Source: CAZEAP01 sp964510315
GTDB lineage: Bacteria > Planctomycetota > Brocadiia > SM23-32
Assembly (NCBI GenBank): GCA_964510315.1
Contig: CAZEAP010000014.1
Coordinates: 25,242-89,241, forward strand
Direction: 5' to 3'
Length of the DNA: 64,000 nt
The translations under genes and the position numbers were made by a program. The notes beneath the pieces are model-generated. The model saw only the letters and a program-made list of their open reading frames with translations. It was not told the origin of the DNA and made no database searches. How positions within the stretch are numbered: the first letter of the stretch is position 1; the number at the start of each line of letters is the position of its first letter. This document shows, piece by piece, positions 17,467-25,714 of this stretch.

Positions 17467-19365
17467 CTACAGGTTCCCTTCTTCCGGGTTCTCGAAGAAC
17501 TGGAGGCGATAGAGCCGTTCGTATTCGCCGCCTTCGGCCAGCAATTCCTCGTGGGACCCCTGCTCTATGATTCGCCCGGCTTTCAGCACCACTATCCTGT
17601 GGGCGTCCCGCACGGTGGAGAGCCGATGGGCGATCACGAAGGTCGTCCTGCCCTCCATGAGGTTCTGCAGGGCGATGCGCACCAGCATCTCCGACTGGGC
17701 GTCCAGGCTGGAGGTGGCTTCGTCGAGGATGAGGACAGGGGCGTTCTTCAGGATGGCCCGTGCGATGGTGATGCACTGCCTCTGTCCCCCGGAGAAGCGG
17801 TCTCCCATCTCCCCGGCCAGGGTGTCGTAGCCCTCGGGCATGCTCAGAATGAATTCGTGGATGTTGGCGGCCCTGGCGGCTGCTACGACTTCTTCGTCGT
17901 CGGCTTCGGGGTCTCCGTAGCGGATGTTCTCCCAGATGCTCCGGTTGAACAGGAAAGGATGCTGCCCGACGATGGCGATCTGCTCCATGAGGCTTTCCCT
18001 TTCGATGCGGCGCACGTCGATGCCGTCGATGCTCACCGAGCCTTGGTCCACGTCGTAGAACCGGGGTATCAGGTCGAGCATGGTGGTTTTGCCGGCGCCG
18101 GTCTCTCCGACAATTGCGTAGACTTTCCCGGCGGGCACCGAGAGGTTGATACCCCTCAGCACCGGTTCCTCGTCGTAGGCGAACCAGACGTCCTCGAAGC
18201 GGACGCCCTCTTCGACGCCGCTGATTCGGGCCGCGTCCGGGTGGTCCTGTATCTCCGGGGTGCTGTCCAGCAGCTCGAACATGCGGGCCACGCCGGCCAG
18301 GCTCTGCTGCAGGCTGTTGTAGGCCTTGACGATGCGGCGGATGGGGGTGCCGGTGGCGGCCAGCGCAGCCACGCACTGCAGCATGCTGGGCACGGTGAGT
18401 TCGCCGGTAGCCACCAGCCGGCCGGCCATGATGAACACGCCGGACAGCACCAGCACCAGCAGGAACTCCGGCAGCACGTCGGCCCAGGCCCGGGTGCGCA
18501 CCAGCTTGAACGCTCTCCTCAATTGTGCCTGCGTACGGGTACGAAATCTGGCGTTCTCCTCTTCCTCCCGGTCGAAGGACTTCACGACCCGGATGCCCTG
18601 CAGCATCTGCGTGATCGAGTCGGTGATGTCGGCCAACCGCTCCAGGTTTTTCTGGCTGTAGCGGCGGATGCGGCGGCCGTAGCGGCGCTGCAGCAGCGCT
18701 ATGGCCGGCAGGCAGGCCGCCGTTATCAGGGTTAATTCCCAGCTCGAGGCCAACGCCACCCCCAGGAACCCCACCAGCAGCAAAGGCTGCTTGACGATCT
18801 TGCCGAAGATCAGCTTCAGCGCAGCGGTGGAGCTTTGCATGTCGTTGGTCAGGCGGCTGACGATCTCGCCGGTGCGCTGATGGGAAAAGTAACTCAGCGA
18901 AAGGCTGGAGAGCCGCTGGAAAACGTCCATCCGTATGTCGGCCATTATGTGCCAGACCACGCGCCGGTGCAGGTATTGGTAAGCCCAGGTGGAGAGGCAC
19001 AGCAGGGGCCCGACGATGAGGGCCAGCAGGAGGGCCAGCTTCTTCAGGCCGTCGCCGGCGGAAATCCAGTCGCTGAACGCCTTTACCGGCCCGAACTGCC
19101 GAACCCAGCTTTCGGCCTTCTGCTCGGCTTCCGCCAGCACATCTTCGGGGGCCACCTTCACCTGCTCCTGCTCGCTGACGCCGGTCGCCTGGCGCTGCTC
19201 CAGTTCCTCCATGGCCGGCTTCACGAGCATCAAAACCGCCACGTTCATCATCGCCGAGACGGCCAGGGCGACGAAGGCAAGGGTGATGGCCCTCCAGTGA
19301 ACGGCGGCGTAGCGGTAGAACCGAAGGAGCTGCCGGAAACTGTGCCGCCCAGGTGACGAGCCCAT
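17467..19365 (-). CDS. ABC exporter, MsbA-like, with extended first periplasmic loop
   Basis: Half-transporter of 632 residues from the chosen ATG. Residues 20-330 hold six membrane helices; the loop between helices 1 and 2 is enlarged by about 60 residues (EELEQRQATGVSEQEQVKV... to AFSDWISAGDG), which is not usual in MsbA. The ATPase domain has Walker A GETGAGKT (420-427), signature FSGGQ (524-528, Phe in place of Leu), Walker B LILDE (D548, E549) and the AHRLST switch. Substrate probably lipid A, another lipid or a glycan. A TTG in-frame codon at 19443 cannot be the start because it overlaps the -10 box of a good promoter, so the ATG at 19365 (MGSSPGRHSF) is used. A small coiled-coil membrane protein follows in the same direction. 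Confidence 0.9.
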   Translation of the reverse strand: MGSSPGRHSFRQLLRFYRYAAVHWRAITLAFVALAVSAMMNVAVLMLVKPAMEELEQRQATGVSEQEQVKVAPEDVLAEAEQKAESWVRQFGPVKAFSDWISAGDGLKKLALLLALIVGPLLCLSTWAYQYLHRRVVWHIMADIRMDVFQRLSSLSLSYFSHQRTGEIVSRLTNDMQSSTAALKLIFGKIVKQPLLLVGFLGVALASSWELTLITAACLPAIALLQRRYGRRIRRYSQKNLERLADITDSITQMLQGIRVVKSFDREEEENARFRTRTQAQLRRAFKLVRTRAWADVLPEFLLVLVLSGVFIMAGRLVATGELTVPSMLQCVAALAATGTPIRRIVKAYNSLQQSLAGVARMFELLDSTPEIQDHPDAARISGVEEGVRFEDVWFAYDEEPVLRGINLSVPAGKVYAIVGETGAGKTTMLDLIPRFYDVDQGSVSIDGIDVRRIERESLMEQIAIVGQHPFLFNRSIWENIRYGDPEADDEEVVAAARAANIHEFILSMPEGYDTLAGEMGDRFSGGQRQCITIARAILKNAPVLILDEATSSLDAQSEMLVRIALQNLMEGRTTFVIAHRLSTVRDAHRIVVLKAGRIIEQGSHEELLAEGGEYERLYRLQFFENPEEGNL

Positions 19366-19442
19366 CGGGTTCACTCGGAGGATAGAGGGAAGGCTCAGGT
19401 GGGCAGAAAACCCTTCCTCAAGATACCAGTGGCCCGAGCCCA

Positions 19443-19472
19443 ATCATAGCGCAGGGGTGCCTCTACCGTCAA
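19443..19472 (-). promoter_or_regulatory. promoter of the ABC exporter operon
   Basis: Leftward TTGACG (plus 19467-19472), 18-nt spacer, TATGAT (plus 19443-19448). Predicted leader about 70 nt to the ATG at 19365. Its position decides the start codon of the exporter. Confidence 0.6.
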
Positions 19473-19663
19473 GCTCGCGGGTCCCCAAGTCATACCGGGT
19501 TTCGACCTCTCAACTCTCGGCCGGGCCCGGCCCTCTCCGGCGTACTCGGGGCCACCGTGAGCGCAGCACCACGGAGAAAGGACCCTTGTGGTGCTCGTAG
19601 TGTGGTCCCCCGGCGGGGCGGGGCTCGCGGCTTATTGAGGACGCCATGCAGCGAGAGAGCGCA

Positions 19664-20452
19664 TCACCTCAGCAGAATCAGGCTGGCCGCCATCACCAGC
19701 ATTCCCCCCAGGACCCCCAGGATGGCCAGGTGGTGGTGACCCTCCGCCTGGGCCAGCGGCAGAAGCTCGTCGAAGGCGATGTAGATCATGAAACCGGCCA
19801 CTACGGCCAGCGTGCAGGCCAGCAGAGCGGGGCTGAGGAAGGGCATGAGGGCCAGTCCGGCCAGGGCGGCCCCCAGCGGTTCGCTGACCCCGGAGAGAAA
19901 GGACCACAGGAAAGCTTTCTTCCGGCTGCGGGTTGCGGCGTAGATGGGCACCGCGACCGCCACCCCCTCGGGGATGTTGTGCAGGGCGATCGCCACAGCT
20001 ATGGCCAGCCCGACCGAACGGTCCTGCAGAGTGCCGGCGAAGGTTGCCATTCCTTCCGGAAAATTGTGGATTGCAACCCCGAGAGCGACGAGAAGGGACA
20101 TCTTGCGAAGGGCGTCCGCGTCCTCCGTCGACGCCGGAGATTCCAGAATGTAGCTGTGGGAAACCACCACGTCGATCAGCAACATCAGGACGAACCCCCC
20201 GAACAGGGCCAGGTGGGCCACCACGAATGCCGCCCCGGCGGCCATGGCTCCCTCGGAGAGCCCGTTGATGCCGGCCGGGAGCAGTTCGACGTAGGAGACG
20301 TGGATCATCACCCCGGCTGAGAATCCCAGCGTCACCGCCATGTACCGGTCACTGGGTTCGTGCCAGAAGACTGCCACCAGGCTCCCCACAGTGGTCGACA
20401 GTCCCGCAGCGGCGGTGAGCAGCATAGCGGTGAGGAACGCGTTCGGATACAT
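19664..20452 (-). CDS. zupT: ZIP-family divalent metal transporter ZupT
   Basis: Eight-helix inner-membrane permease of 262 residues that imports zinc and other divalent metals down their gradient. The two metal-coordinating helices are recognisable from HNFPEGMATF (H129-E133) and LHNIPEG (H158-E162). The loop between helices 3 and 4 is short (SPASTEDADALRK) and lacks the His-rich stretch of eukaryotic ZIPs, as in ZupT. Length matches E. coli ZupT. GGGGGG precedes the ATG. It is transcribed leftward from a promoter that shares its -35 with the promoter of the divergent pseudokinase gene. No Zur box was recognised. Confidence 0.93.
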   Translation of the reverse strand: MYPNAFLTAMLLTAAAGLSTTVGSLVAVFWHEPSDRYMAVTLGFSAGVMIHVSYVELLPAGINGLSEGAMAAGAAFVVAHLALFGGFVLMLLIDVVVSHSYILESPASTEDADALRKMSLLVALGVAIHNFPEGMATFAGTLQDRSVGLAIAVAIALHNIPEGVAVAVPIYAATRSRKKAFLWSFLSGVSEPLGAALAGLALMPFLSPALLACTLAVVAGFMIYIAFDELLPLAQAEGHHHLAILGVLGGMLVMAASLILLR

Positions 20453-20493
20453 CTGCCCCCCTCAGGGAAGTGGGGAATCCGTCCAGACTGGAG

Positions 20494-20522
20494 ACTATAC
20501 CGTCGCGAGCCTGCTTTGACAA
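20494..20522 (-). promoter_or_regulatory. leftward promoter of zupT
   Basis: Leftward TTGTCA (plus 20517-20522), 17-nt spacer, TATAGT (plus 20494-20499). Its -35 hexamer overlaps five of six bases of the rightward -35 at 20516-20521. Confidence 0.6.
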
Positions 20523-20545
20523 TGCTCCGGGACCGGACGTACAAT
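20516..20545 (+). promoter_or_regulatory. rightward promoter of the pseudokinase gene
   Basis: Consensus TTGACA (20516-20521), 18-nt spacer, TACAAT (20540-20545). Predicted start about 45 bp before the GTG at 20596. Back-to-back with the zupT promoter. Confidence 0.65.
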
Positions 20546-20595
20546 GAGCAGGAGCGTTGTCGCTTTCGATCACGTGGGACAGGGAGCAGATTCGG

Positions 20596-22269
20596 GTGAG
20601 CGAGACCGACCATTCTCCCGCGGGCACCGGCGAGCTGAGCCAGGGCGACCAGGTGGACGGGATGGAACTGCGGCGGTTGATAGCCGCCGACGAGTTCTGT
20701 TCGCTGTGGGAGACCGCCCCGCCCGATCATGCCGTCTTCGACGCCTGCCTGCGGGTCATACCCGCCGGACACCTGCGTTGCGCCGATGCCGAAGAACGTT
20801 TTCTTTCGGAGCTGGAGCCCTGGGAGGAGATGAAGGGGAAGGACGTGGTCGAGCTGGTGGACCACGGGCGTCGCGGCGACTACTACTTCATGTTGATGCG
20901 CTATTTCCGTCGGGGGTCCGTTGAGCGGCAATGCGACGATTGGGCCGGTTCCCGACTGGCGGAATTCGCTGTGCGTTTCGCCGCCGCCCTGGGCCAGGTG
21001 CACTCCCGGATGGGCGCTCACGGCAACTTGAAGCCGGGCAACGTGTTCTGCCACGGGCGGAAAAGCGTTCTGCTCAGCGACTTCATGCTGCCCCTGTGGC
21101 TGGACGAGATGGAAGCCGGCTCAGAGGCGCTTCATTCCCGGCTTGTCCATTCATACCGGGCTCCGGAGCAGGTTGAGGAGCCGGGCAGCTACACTAAGGC
21201 TTCCGATGTTTACGCGTTCGCGCTCGTGCTGTTGCGCTGCCTGCTGGGCCGGGACCCGGCTTCCATCGAGAACCCGCTGGAGGCTCCCTGGCCGAGCGAG
21301 CTGACGTTTGTGATGGGCAAATGCCTCCAGCAGGATCCCGAGCAGCGTTTCGGAGACGGGGCGGAACTCTACGACGCGCTGCGGCGCGATACGGGTCTGG
21401 AGGTGGAGGCCGCCCCGGTGGCCGGTTCCGCGGAGGCAGCCGCGCCACCGGGCCAGCCAGACGAGGAACTGGTCGCCGAACAGCTCGAGGCGGCCCGGGA
21501 GAAGGTCCGCGAGGGATACCTCCATGAGGCCGTGGGGCTGCTGGAATCCGTGCCCGCAGGCACCGAAGGAATGGATGAACTGCTCGACGAGATCGAGCAG
21601 AGTCGGGAAGAGAGCAATCGGTTGGTGGAAGAAAGCCTCCGCCTGGCAGAAGGCGGCGAAAGGGAAGCCGCCGTGAAGGCCCTCAACCGGGCTTACGAGA
21701 TCTGCCGGGACAGCGCCACCATAGCTTCCCTGAAGGAGGGGATCGCCGGACCCGAGGAAGGGGCCGCTCCCGCCCCGGCCGGAGGGCCCGGGTCTCCGCT
21801 GGTGGAGGCACTGGAGGAGGGCCGCTACTCGGTGGCTCGTCCCCTGCTGGAAAACCAGATTCGGGAGCAGGGAATCACCGGCGAATTGCGTGAGGCCGTC
21901 CGGCGTTTCAAAAGGGGCAGGGTCCGCAAGAGTTTCCTGAATAATGTCCGCGCGGCCCGTCGCCTGTACCTCGCCGGCGAAAAGGAGAAGGCCGCAGAAC
22001 ACTGGCTTGAGGCCGCCCGATGGCTGCCCCCGGGTTCGGAGAGGGAGCGGCTGAGGCGGATTGCCCGGGAGGCCACCCGGGGGAAGTTGCATCTCGACAC
22101 GGAGGCCCTGGCCGGCGCCGGAGAGGGTCCCGCGGTCGCCCAGCCCTGGGCGGACGAAGGCGAGGGCAAGCCGGCCGCTCCGGGGGGCGGGCGGAAATTG
22201 CTCAAGACGGCGATCCTGGTCGTGCTGGCGGTTCTGGCGCTGGTCCTGCTTCTGGCGATTATCTTGTGA
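20596..22269 (+). CDS. tail-anchored protein pseudokinase with helical repeat region
   Basis: 557 residues from a GTG with AGGGAG nine bases upstream. Residues 20-270 follow the Ser/Thr protein kinase fold: HGNLKPGNVF (142-151) stands where HRDLKPxN belongs, with Asn144 in place of the catalytic Asp; DFM (162-164) replaces DFG; YRAPEQV (APE) and ASDVYAFALVLLRCLLG are intact; the glycine loop is unrecognisable and Arg (ACLRVI) sits where the ATP-binding Lys should be. I therefore call it a pseudokinase. A region of charged, TPR-like helices follows (about 300-480), and one hydrophobic segment (535-557) ends the protein, giving a C-terminal membrane anchor with the kinase fold in the cytoplasm. 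Likely a scaffold; partner unknown. A DUF2905 gene follows closely. Confidence 0.78.
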   Translation: MSETDHSPAGTGELSQGDQVDGMELRRLIAADEFCSLWETAPPDHAVFDACLRVIPAGHLRCADAEERFLSELEPWEEMKGKDVVELVDHGRRGDYYFMLMRYFRRGSVERQCDDWAGSRLAEFAVRFAAALGQVHSRMGAHGNLKPGNVFCHGRKSVLLSDFMLPLWLDEMEAGSEALHSRLVHSYRAPEQVEEPGSYTKASDVYAFALVLLRCLLGRDPASIENPLEAPWPSELTFVMGKCLQQDPEQRFGDGAELYDALRRDTGLEVEAAPVAGSAEAAAPPGQPDEELVAEQLEAAREKVREGYLHEAVGLLESVPAGTEGMDELLDEIEQSREESNRLVEESLRLAEGGEREAAVKALNRAYEICRDSATIASLKEGIAGPEEGAAPAPAGGPGSPLVEALEEGRYSVARPLLENQIREQGITGELREAVRRFKRGRVRKSFLNNVRAARRLYLAGEKEKAAEHWLEAARWLPPGSERERLRRIAREATRGKLHLDTEALAGAGEGPAVAQPWADEGEGKPAAPGGGRKLLKTAILVVLAVLALVLLLAIIL

Positions 22270-22294
22270 GCCGGCGAGGACGGGTGCGAAGGAG

Positions 22295-22534
22295 GTGGCT
22301 ACCATCTCGGCGATCGGCAAAGCCCTTATCGTAGCCGGGGCGGTGCTGATGCTGGTGGGAACACTGTTCCTGGCGGGCGACCGGATACCGCTGCTGGGGA
22401 AGCTGCCCGGCGACATCCACATCGAGGGCGAGCGGTTTAGCTTCTACTTTCCCCTGACCACCTGCGTGGTGCTGAGCATTGTTACGACGCTCCTGCTCAC
22501 GCTGGCGGCGCGGTTATTCTTCAGCGGTCGCTGA
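22295..22534 (+). CDS. DUF2905 family small membrane protein
   Basis: About 79 residues with two membrane helices: IGKALIVAGAVLMLVGTLFLAGD and FPLTTCVVLSIVTTLLLTLAARLFF, joined by RIPLLGKLPGDIHIEGERFSFYF, the characteristic linker of the DUF2905 family. Function unknown. The start is unclear. No ATG exists near the N-terminus; a GTG at 22295 overlaps its own ribosome-binding sequence (GAAGGAGG), whereas an ATC codon at 22304, directly before the conserved SAIGK, lies eight bases after GGAGG, the ideal distance. Family members begin at this point, so initiation at ATC or a base error is possible. It lies 25 bp after the pseudokinase stop, so they probably share a transcript. Confidence 0.78.
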   Translation: MATISAIGKALIVAGAVLMLVGTLFLAGDRIPLLGKLPGDIHIEGERFSFYFPLTTCVVLSIVTTLLLTLAARLFFSGR

Positions 22535-22570
22535 GGGGGGAGTCTTGCGGGGCGGGGACCGACGGGGCGG

Positions 22571-22987
22571 TCATTCGCCTTCTTCCTGCTGCTGCTTCCG
22601 GTCGGCGGCCTGCGCCTTCAGGTCTTCGGTTACCCGGGTAGCCCTTCCGGTGCGCCCTCGCAGGTAGTTCAGCTTGGCGCGCCTGACCTTGCCTCTGCGG
22701 ACCACCTTGATGCGCTCGACGTTGGGAGAATGCAGGGGGAATATGCGCTCCACCCCTTCTCCCTGGACAATGCGGCGGACGGTGAAGGTCTCCCGACTGC
22801 CGCTGCCCTTGCGTCCGATACAGACGCCCCGGAACGCCTGGACCCGTTCCTTGCCGCCCTCGCGGATGCGGACGCCGACCTCGACGGTGTCGCCTACGCG
22901 GAACCCCGGAACGTCGTCCTTCATGTGGGGCTCCTCGACCATTCGCAGCAGGTCCTGTCCTTTGGGACGTTCTTCCCGGTCACTCAT
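22571..22987 (-). CDS. rplS: 50S ribosomal protein L19
   Basis: 138 residues. L19 stabilises the 30S-50S interface. Family signatures are VPGFRVGDTVEVGVRIREGGKERVQAFRGVCIGRKG, followed by SRETFTVRRIVQGEGVERIFPLHSPNVERIKVVRRGKVRRAKLNYLR. The C-terminal extension ending KQQQEEGE is longer than in E. coli (115 residues). It overlaps the trmD stop by eight bases, indicating translational coupling, and is the last gene of the ffh-rpsP-trmD-rplS operon. It faces the DUF2905 gene convergently, 36 bp apart. Confidence 0.97.
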   Translation of the reverse strand: MSDREERPKGQDLLRMVEEPHMKDDVPGFRVGDTVEVGVRIREGGKERVQAFRGVCIGRKGSGSRETFTVRRIVQGEGVERIFPLHSPNVERIKVVRRGKVRRAKLNYLRGRTGRATRVTEDLKAQAADRKQQQEEGE

Positions 22988-23711
22988 CTGTCTTCTCCAT
23001 CTGCTGTGGCTCTTTTTCCAAAAGGTCGGACCGCCTGGCCCGGGTGCGTTCTTCGGACTGTTCCCGCCGCCACTTCTCTATCCTCTGGTGATGCCCGCTC
23101 AGAAGGACCTCGGGGACCTTCATCCCGCGAAACTCCGGGGGGCGCGTGTATTGCGGATGTTCCAGGGCTCCCCGGCTGAAGCTGTCTTGCCGGCTGGACT
23201 CCTCATGACCCAGCACGCCGGGAACCAGCCGCACGGCGGCGTCCACTACCACCATGGCGGCCGCCTCCCCTCCGCTGAGCACGTAGTCGCCGATGGAGAC
23301 CTCCTCCACCGGCAGGCCGCGGCGGACGCGCTCGTCGATTCCCTCGTAGTGGCCGCACAGCAGGACTATCCGGTCTGCACGGCTCAGCTCCTCCGCCATG
23401 GCCTGTTGGAATCTTCGGCCTTGCGGCGTCAGCAGTATCAGGCGGCCCTCCGGCTCGGCCATATCCCTGACCGCCTCGTAGCAGCGGTAGACCGGACCGG
23501 GCCGGATCACCATTCCGGGGCCGCCGCCGTAGGGGCGGTCGTCGACCTTGTGATGTTTATCTCGGCTGTAGTCCCGAATGTCGTGCACGTGGTAGGCGAC
23601 CAGGCCCTTCTCCTCGGCGATGCCCGGGATGCTGGTGTGCAGGAAGGGCTCAAACACCTCAGGGAAAAGGGTGAGTATGTCGAACCTGAGCGTAGGGCGA
23701 GCGGCGGCCAT
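22980..23711 (-). CDS. trmD: tRNA (guanine37-N1)-methyltransferase TrmD
   Basis: 243 residues, SPOUT-class enzyme that makes m1G37 in tRNAs reading CNN codons and so prevents +1 frameshifting. Landmarks: FDILTLFPEVFEPFLHTSI, the DDRPYGGGPGMV loop, LLTPQGRRFQQ, VLLCGHYEGIDERV and the trefoil-knot segment SIGDYVLSGGEAAAMVVVDA. The C-terminal helices (TRPPEFRGMKVPEVLLSGHHQRIEKWR) recognise tRNA. It lies 41 bp downstream of rpsP and overlaps rplS. The rimM gene that normally separates rpsP and trmD is not here. Confidence 0.97.
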   Translation of the reverse strand: MAAARPTLRFDILTLFPEVFEPFLHTSIPGIAEEKGLVAYHVHDIRDYSRDKHHKVDDRPYGGGPGMVIRPGPVYRCYEAVRDMAEPEGRLILLTPQGRRFQQAMAEELSRADRIVLLCGHYEGIDERVRRGLPVEEVSIGDYVLSGGEAAAMVVVDAAVRLVPGVLGHEESSRQDSFSRGALEHPQYTRPPEFRGMKVPEVLLSGHHQRIEKWRREQSEERTRARRSDLLEKEPQQMEKTDE

Positions 23712-23752
23712 AGTGGCCCCTTTCCCGGCACAGCAGCCGTCGGAGGGCGTGC

Positions 23753-24001
23753 TCAGACCGCGATGCCGACTGAACGCAGCAACTGTGCGACGCTTTCGCT
23801 GGGCTGTGCCCCGACGCTGAGCCAGTGCTCGACTCGCTCGCGGTCGACCGTGACCTTCTCCTCGTCCTCCCCCTGATGCGGGTCGTAGGAGCCGAGGTAC
23901 TCGATCGGCTCACTGTCGCGGGACTTGTGCTGCTCGAAGGCCGCAATGCGCCAGTAGGCCTTGTTCCTGCGTCCGGTTCTTGTCAGCCTGATCCTTACCA
24001 T
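23753..24001 (-). CDS. rpsP: 30S ribosomal protein S16
   Basis: 82 residues, standard length. MVRIRLTRTGRRNKAYWRIAAFE, SRDSEPIEYLGSYDP and the YxxxGAQPSESV-type segment (HWLSVGAQPSESVAQLL) are the S16 family hallmarks. S16 is an early assembly protein of the 30S subunit body. The gene lies 31 bp after ffh and 41 bp before trmD. Confidence 0.97.
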   Translation of the reverse strand: MVRIRLTRTGRRNKAYWRIAAFEQHKSRDSEPIEYLGSYDPHQGEDEEKVTVDRERVEHWLSVGAQPSESVAQLLRSVGIAV

Positions 24002-24032
24002 GTGCGCCTTTGGGGTTGTGGTTTTGTGGTGT

Positions 24033-25418
24033 TTACTTTCCGCCTCCGCGCCGGCGGTCCCCGGGGCGGAAGCCTTCCGGCATCTGGTCCATCCCTCCCG
24101 GCATGGAGTCCATCAGGGAGTCCATGTCCCCCTGTCCCATCTTGCGCATGATCTTCTTCATCTGCTTGAACTGTTTGAGCAGCCGGTTGACGGTAACCGG
24201 ATCAGTTCCGCTGCCTTTGGCTATGCGGTGGCGTCGGCTGGCGGTGATGATGGCGGGGCGGGCACGTTCCTCGGGAGTCATGCTGTTGATTATTGCCTCG
24301 ACGTGTCCGATCTCTTTCTCGTCGAACTCCAGTTGATCGAGCTTGGAGCCGATGAACGGGAGATGCCCGAGTATGTCCCGCAGCGGACCCATGCGGCGAA
24401 GGGTTCGTATCTGCTGGCGGAAGTCCTCCAGGTCGAACTCCGCGCGCCGGAGTTTTTCCTCCAGCGCCCGGGCGTCCTCCTCCTCGATAACTTTCTGGGC
24501 TTTCTCCACCAGGCCGACCACGTCCCCCATCCCGAGGATGCGGTCCGCCATGCGGTCCGGATGGAAGGGCTCGAACCTGTCGAGTTTTTCCCCCAGTCCG
24601 ACGAACTTGATGGGTTTGCCGGTAACCGCCTTGATGGAGAGCGCCGCGCCGCCGCGGGCGTCGCCGTCAAGCTTAGTCAGGATAACTCCGTCGAACTCCA
24701 GATGGCGGTTGAACTCCAGTGCGCTGTTGACCGCGTCCTGGCCGGTCATCGCGTCGGCCACCAGGTAGATCTGGTCGGGCTTGATCCGTTTTTTGATCTC
24801 CCGGAGCTCCCCCATCATCTCCTCGTCGATGTGCAGCCGTCCGGCGGTGTCCACGATGACCGGCCCGACGTCCTCCTCGGTCGCCCTGAACCGGGCCTGC
24901 ATGGCGACGGTCAGGGCGTCGGCCCCCTTGTCGCTGACCACCGGGACGTCGCACTGCTCGCCCAGCTTCTCAAGCTGCTCCACGGCGGCCGGCCGTCGCA
25001 CGTCCGCTGCGGCCAGAAGGGGGGAGCAACTGAAGTTCTCCCGCAGGTAGATGGCCAGTTTCGCGCAGCTCGTCGTCTTGCCGCTGCCCTGCAGGCCGCA
25101 AAGCATCAGCACCGTGGGGCTGCCGTCGCCCTTCATGGGAATGCTGGTATCGACCGGGCCGATGAGGGCCTCGATCTCCTCGTGAACGATCTTGACGATC
25201 TGCTGGGCGGGATCGACCCCCTGGATCACCTCTTCGCCGACGGCCTTGGTGCGGACCCGCTCGATAAACTCCTTGACCACCCGATAGTTGACGTCCGCCT
25301 CCAGCAGGGCCAGCCGGACCTCCTTGAGGCCCTCGTCGATGTTCTTCTCGGTCAGCTTGGCGCGGCCCCGAAGCTTCGAGAAGAAACCTTCCAGTGTGTT
25401 GCTCAGGGTCTCAAACAC
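24033..25418 (-). CDS. ffh: signal recognition particle protein Ffh
   Basis: SRP54 GTPase of 461 residues that, with 4.5S RNA, brings ribosomes making membrane proteins to FtsY. The N domain (residues 1-85, with ALLEADVN) is followed by the G domain: P-loop GLQGSGKTTS, DTAGRL, TKLDGDARGG (G4) and GLGEKLDRFEPF. The C-terminal M domain has the Met-rich finger and the RNA-binding SRRHRIAKGSGT helix, ending in a tail rich in Met and Gly (MGQGDMDSLMDSMPGGMDQMPEG). The start is a GTG. It is the first gene of the operon with rpsP, trmD and rplS, with a promoter about 190 bp upstream. No 4.5S RNA gene was found in the window. Confidence 0.97.
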   Translation of the reverse strand: MFETLSNTLEGFFSKLRGRAKLTEKNIDEGLKEVRLALLEADVNYRVVKEFIERVRTKAVGEEVIQGVDPAQQIVKIVHEEIEALIGPVDTSIPMKGDGSPTVLMLCGLQGSGKTTSCAKLAIYLRENFSCSPLLAAADVRRPAAVEQLEKLGEQCDVPVVSDKGADALTVAMQARFRATEEDVGPVIVDTAGRLHIDEEMMGELREIKKRIKPDQIYLVADAMTGQDAVNSALEFNRHLEFDGVILTKLDGDARGGAALSIKAVTGKPIKFVGLGEKLDRFEPFHPDRMADRILGMGDVVGLVEKAQKVIEEEDARALEEKLRRAEFDLEDFRQQIRTLRRMGPLRDILGHLPFIGSKLDQLEFDEKEIGHVEAIINSMTPEERARPAIITASRRHRIAKGSGTDPVTVNRLLKQFKQMKKIMRKMGQGDMDSLMDSMPGGMDQMPEGFRPGDRRRGGGK

Positions 25419-25614
25419 GATAAGCGTCGCTTACAGAAGTAAAGGACTCAGCCGGCCGCCCCGCGGGCATTCCAGCACACCCCACCGAGGACAAAGCCCC
25501 CGACGGCGGCATCCCCCCGCAAGATTCGTTCGGAAAGGGAGTAGTAACGCCGCCCGCTGGAGCGCGAAGCGGCAAACACGGGAAAGGCCACGGGCCACCC
25601 GCCATTTCCCCCTA

Positions 25615-25642
25615 ATTATATCAGAAGGGCGGGGTAGTTCAA
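25615..25642 (-). promoter_or_regulatory. promoter of the ffh-rpsP-trmD-rplS operon
   Basis: Leftward TTGAAC (plus 25637-25642), 16-nt spacer, perfect TATAAT (plus 25615-25620). It implies a leader of about 190 nt before ffh; I found no known riboswitch or T-box pattern in it. Confidence 0.65.
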
Positions 25643-25714
25643 CCGAAAAGCCCTCCGGCGGCCGCGCGCGGGGCCTCGACCACGGTCCGGTCACATCAGA
25701 CCCCTCGCGGCGCC

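Noticed and set aside
17378..19000. Long minus-strand frame overlapping the ABC exporter and joining the small coiled-coil gene.
   Set aside because: It is an out-of-frame shadow of the exporter, rich in Arg and Pro; only its last 75 codons, with their own ATG and ribosome-binding site, are real.
25419..25610. The 190-nt ffh leader as a possible 4.5S RNA or ribosomal-protein leader.
   Set aside because: The conserved SRP RNA tip sequence (GGAAGGAAGCAGCC-like) is absent, and no known leader fold could be drawn.
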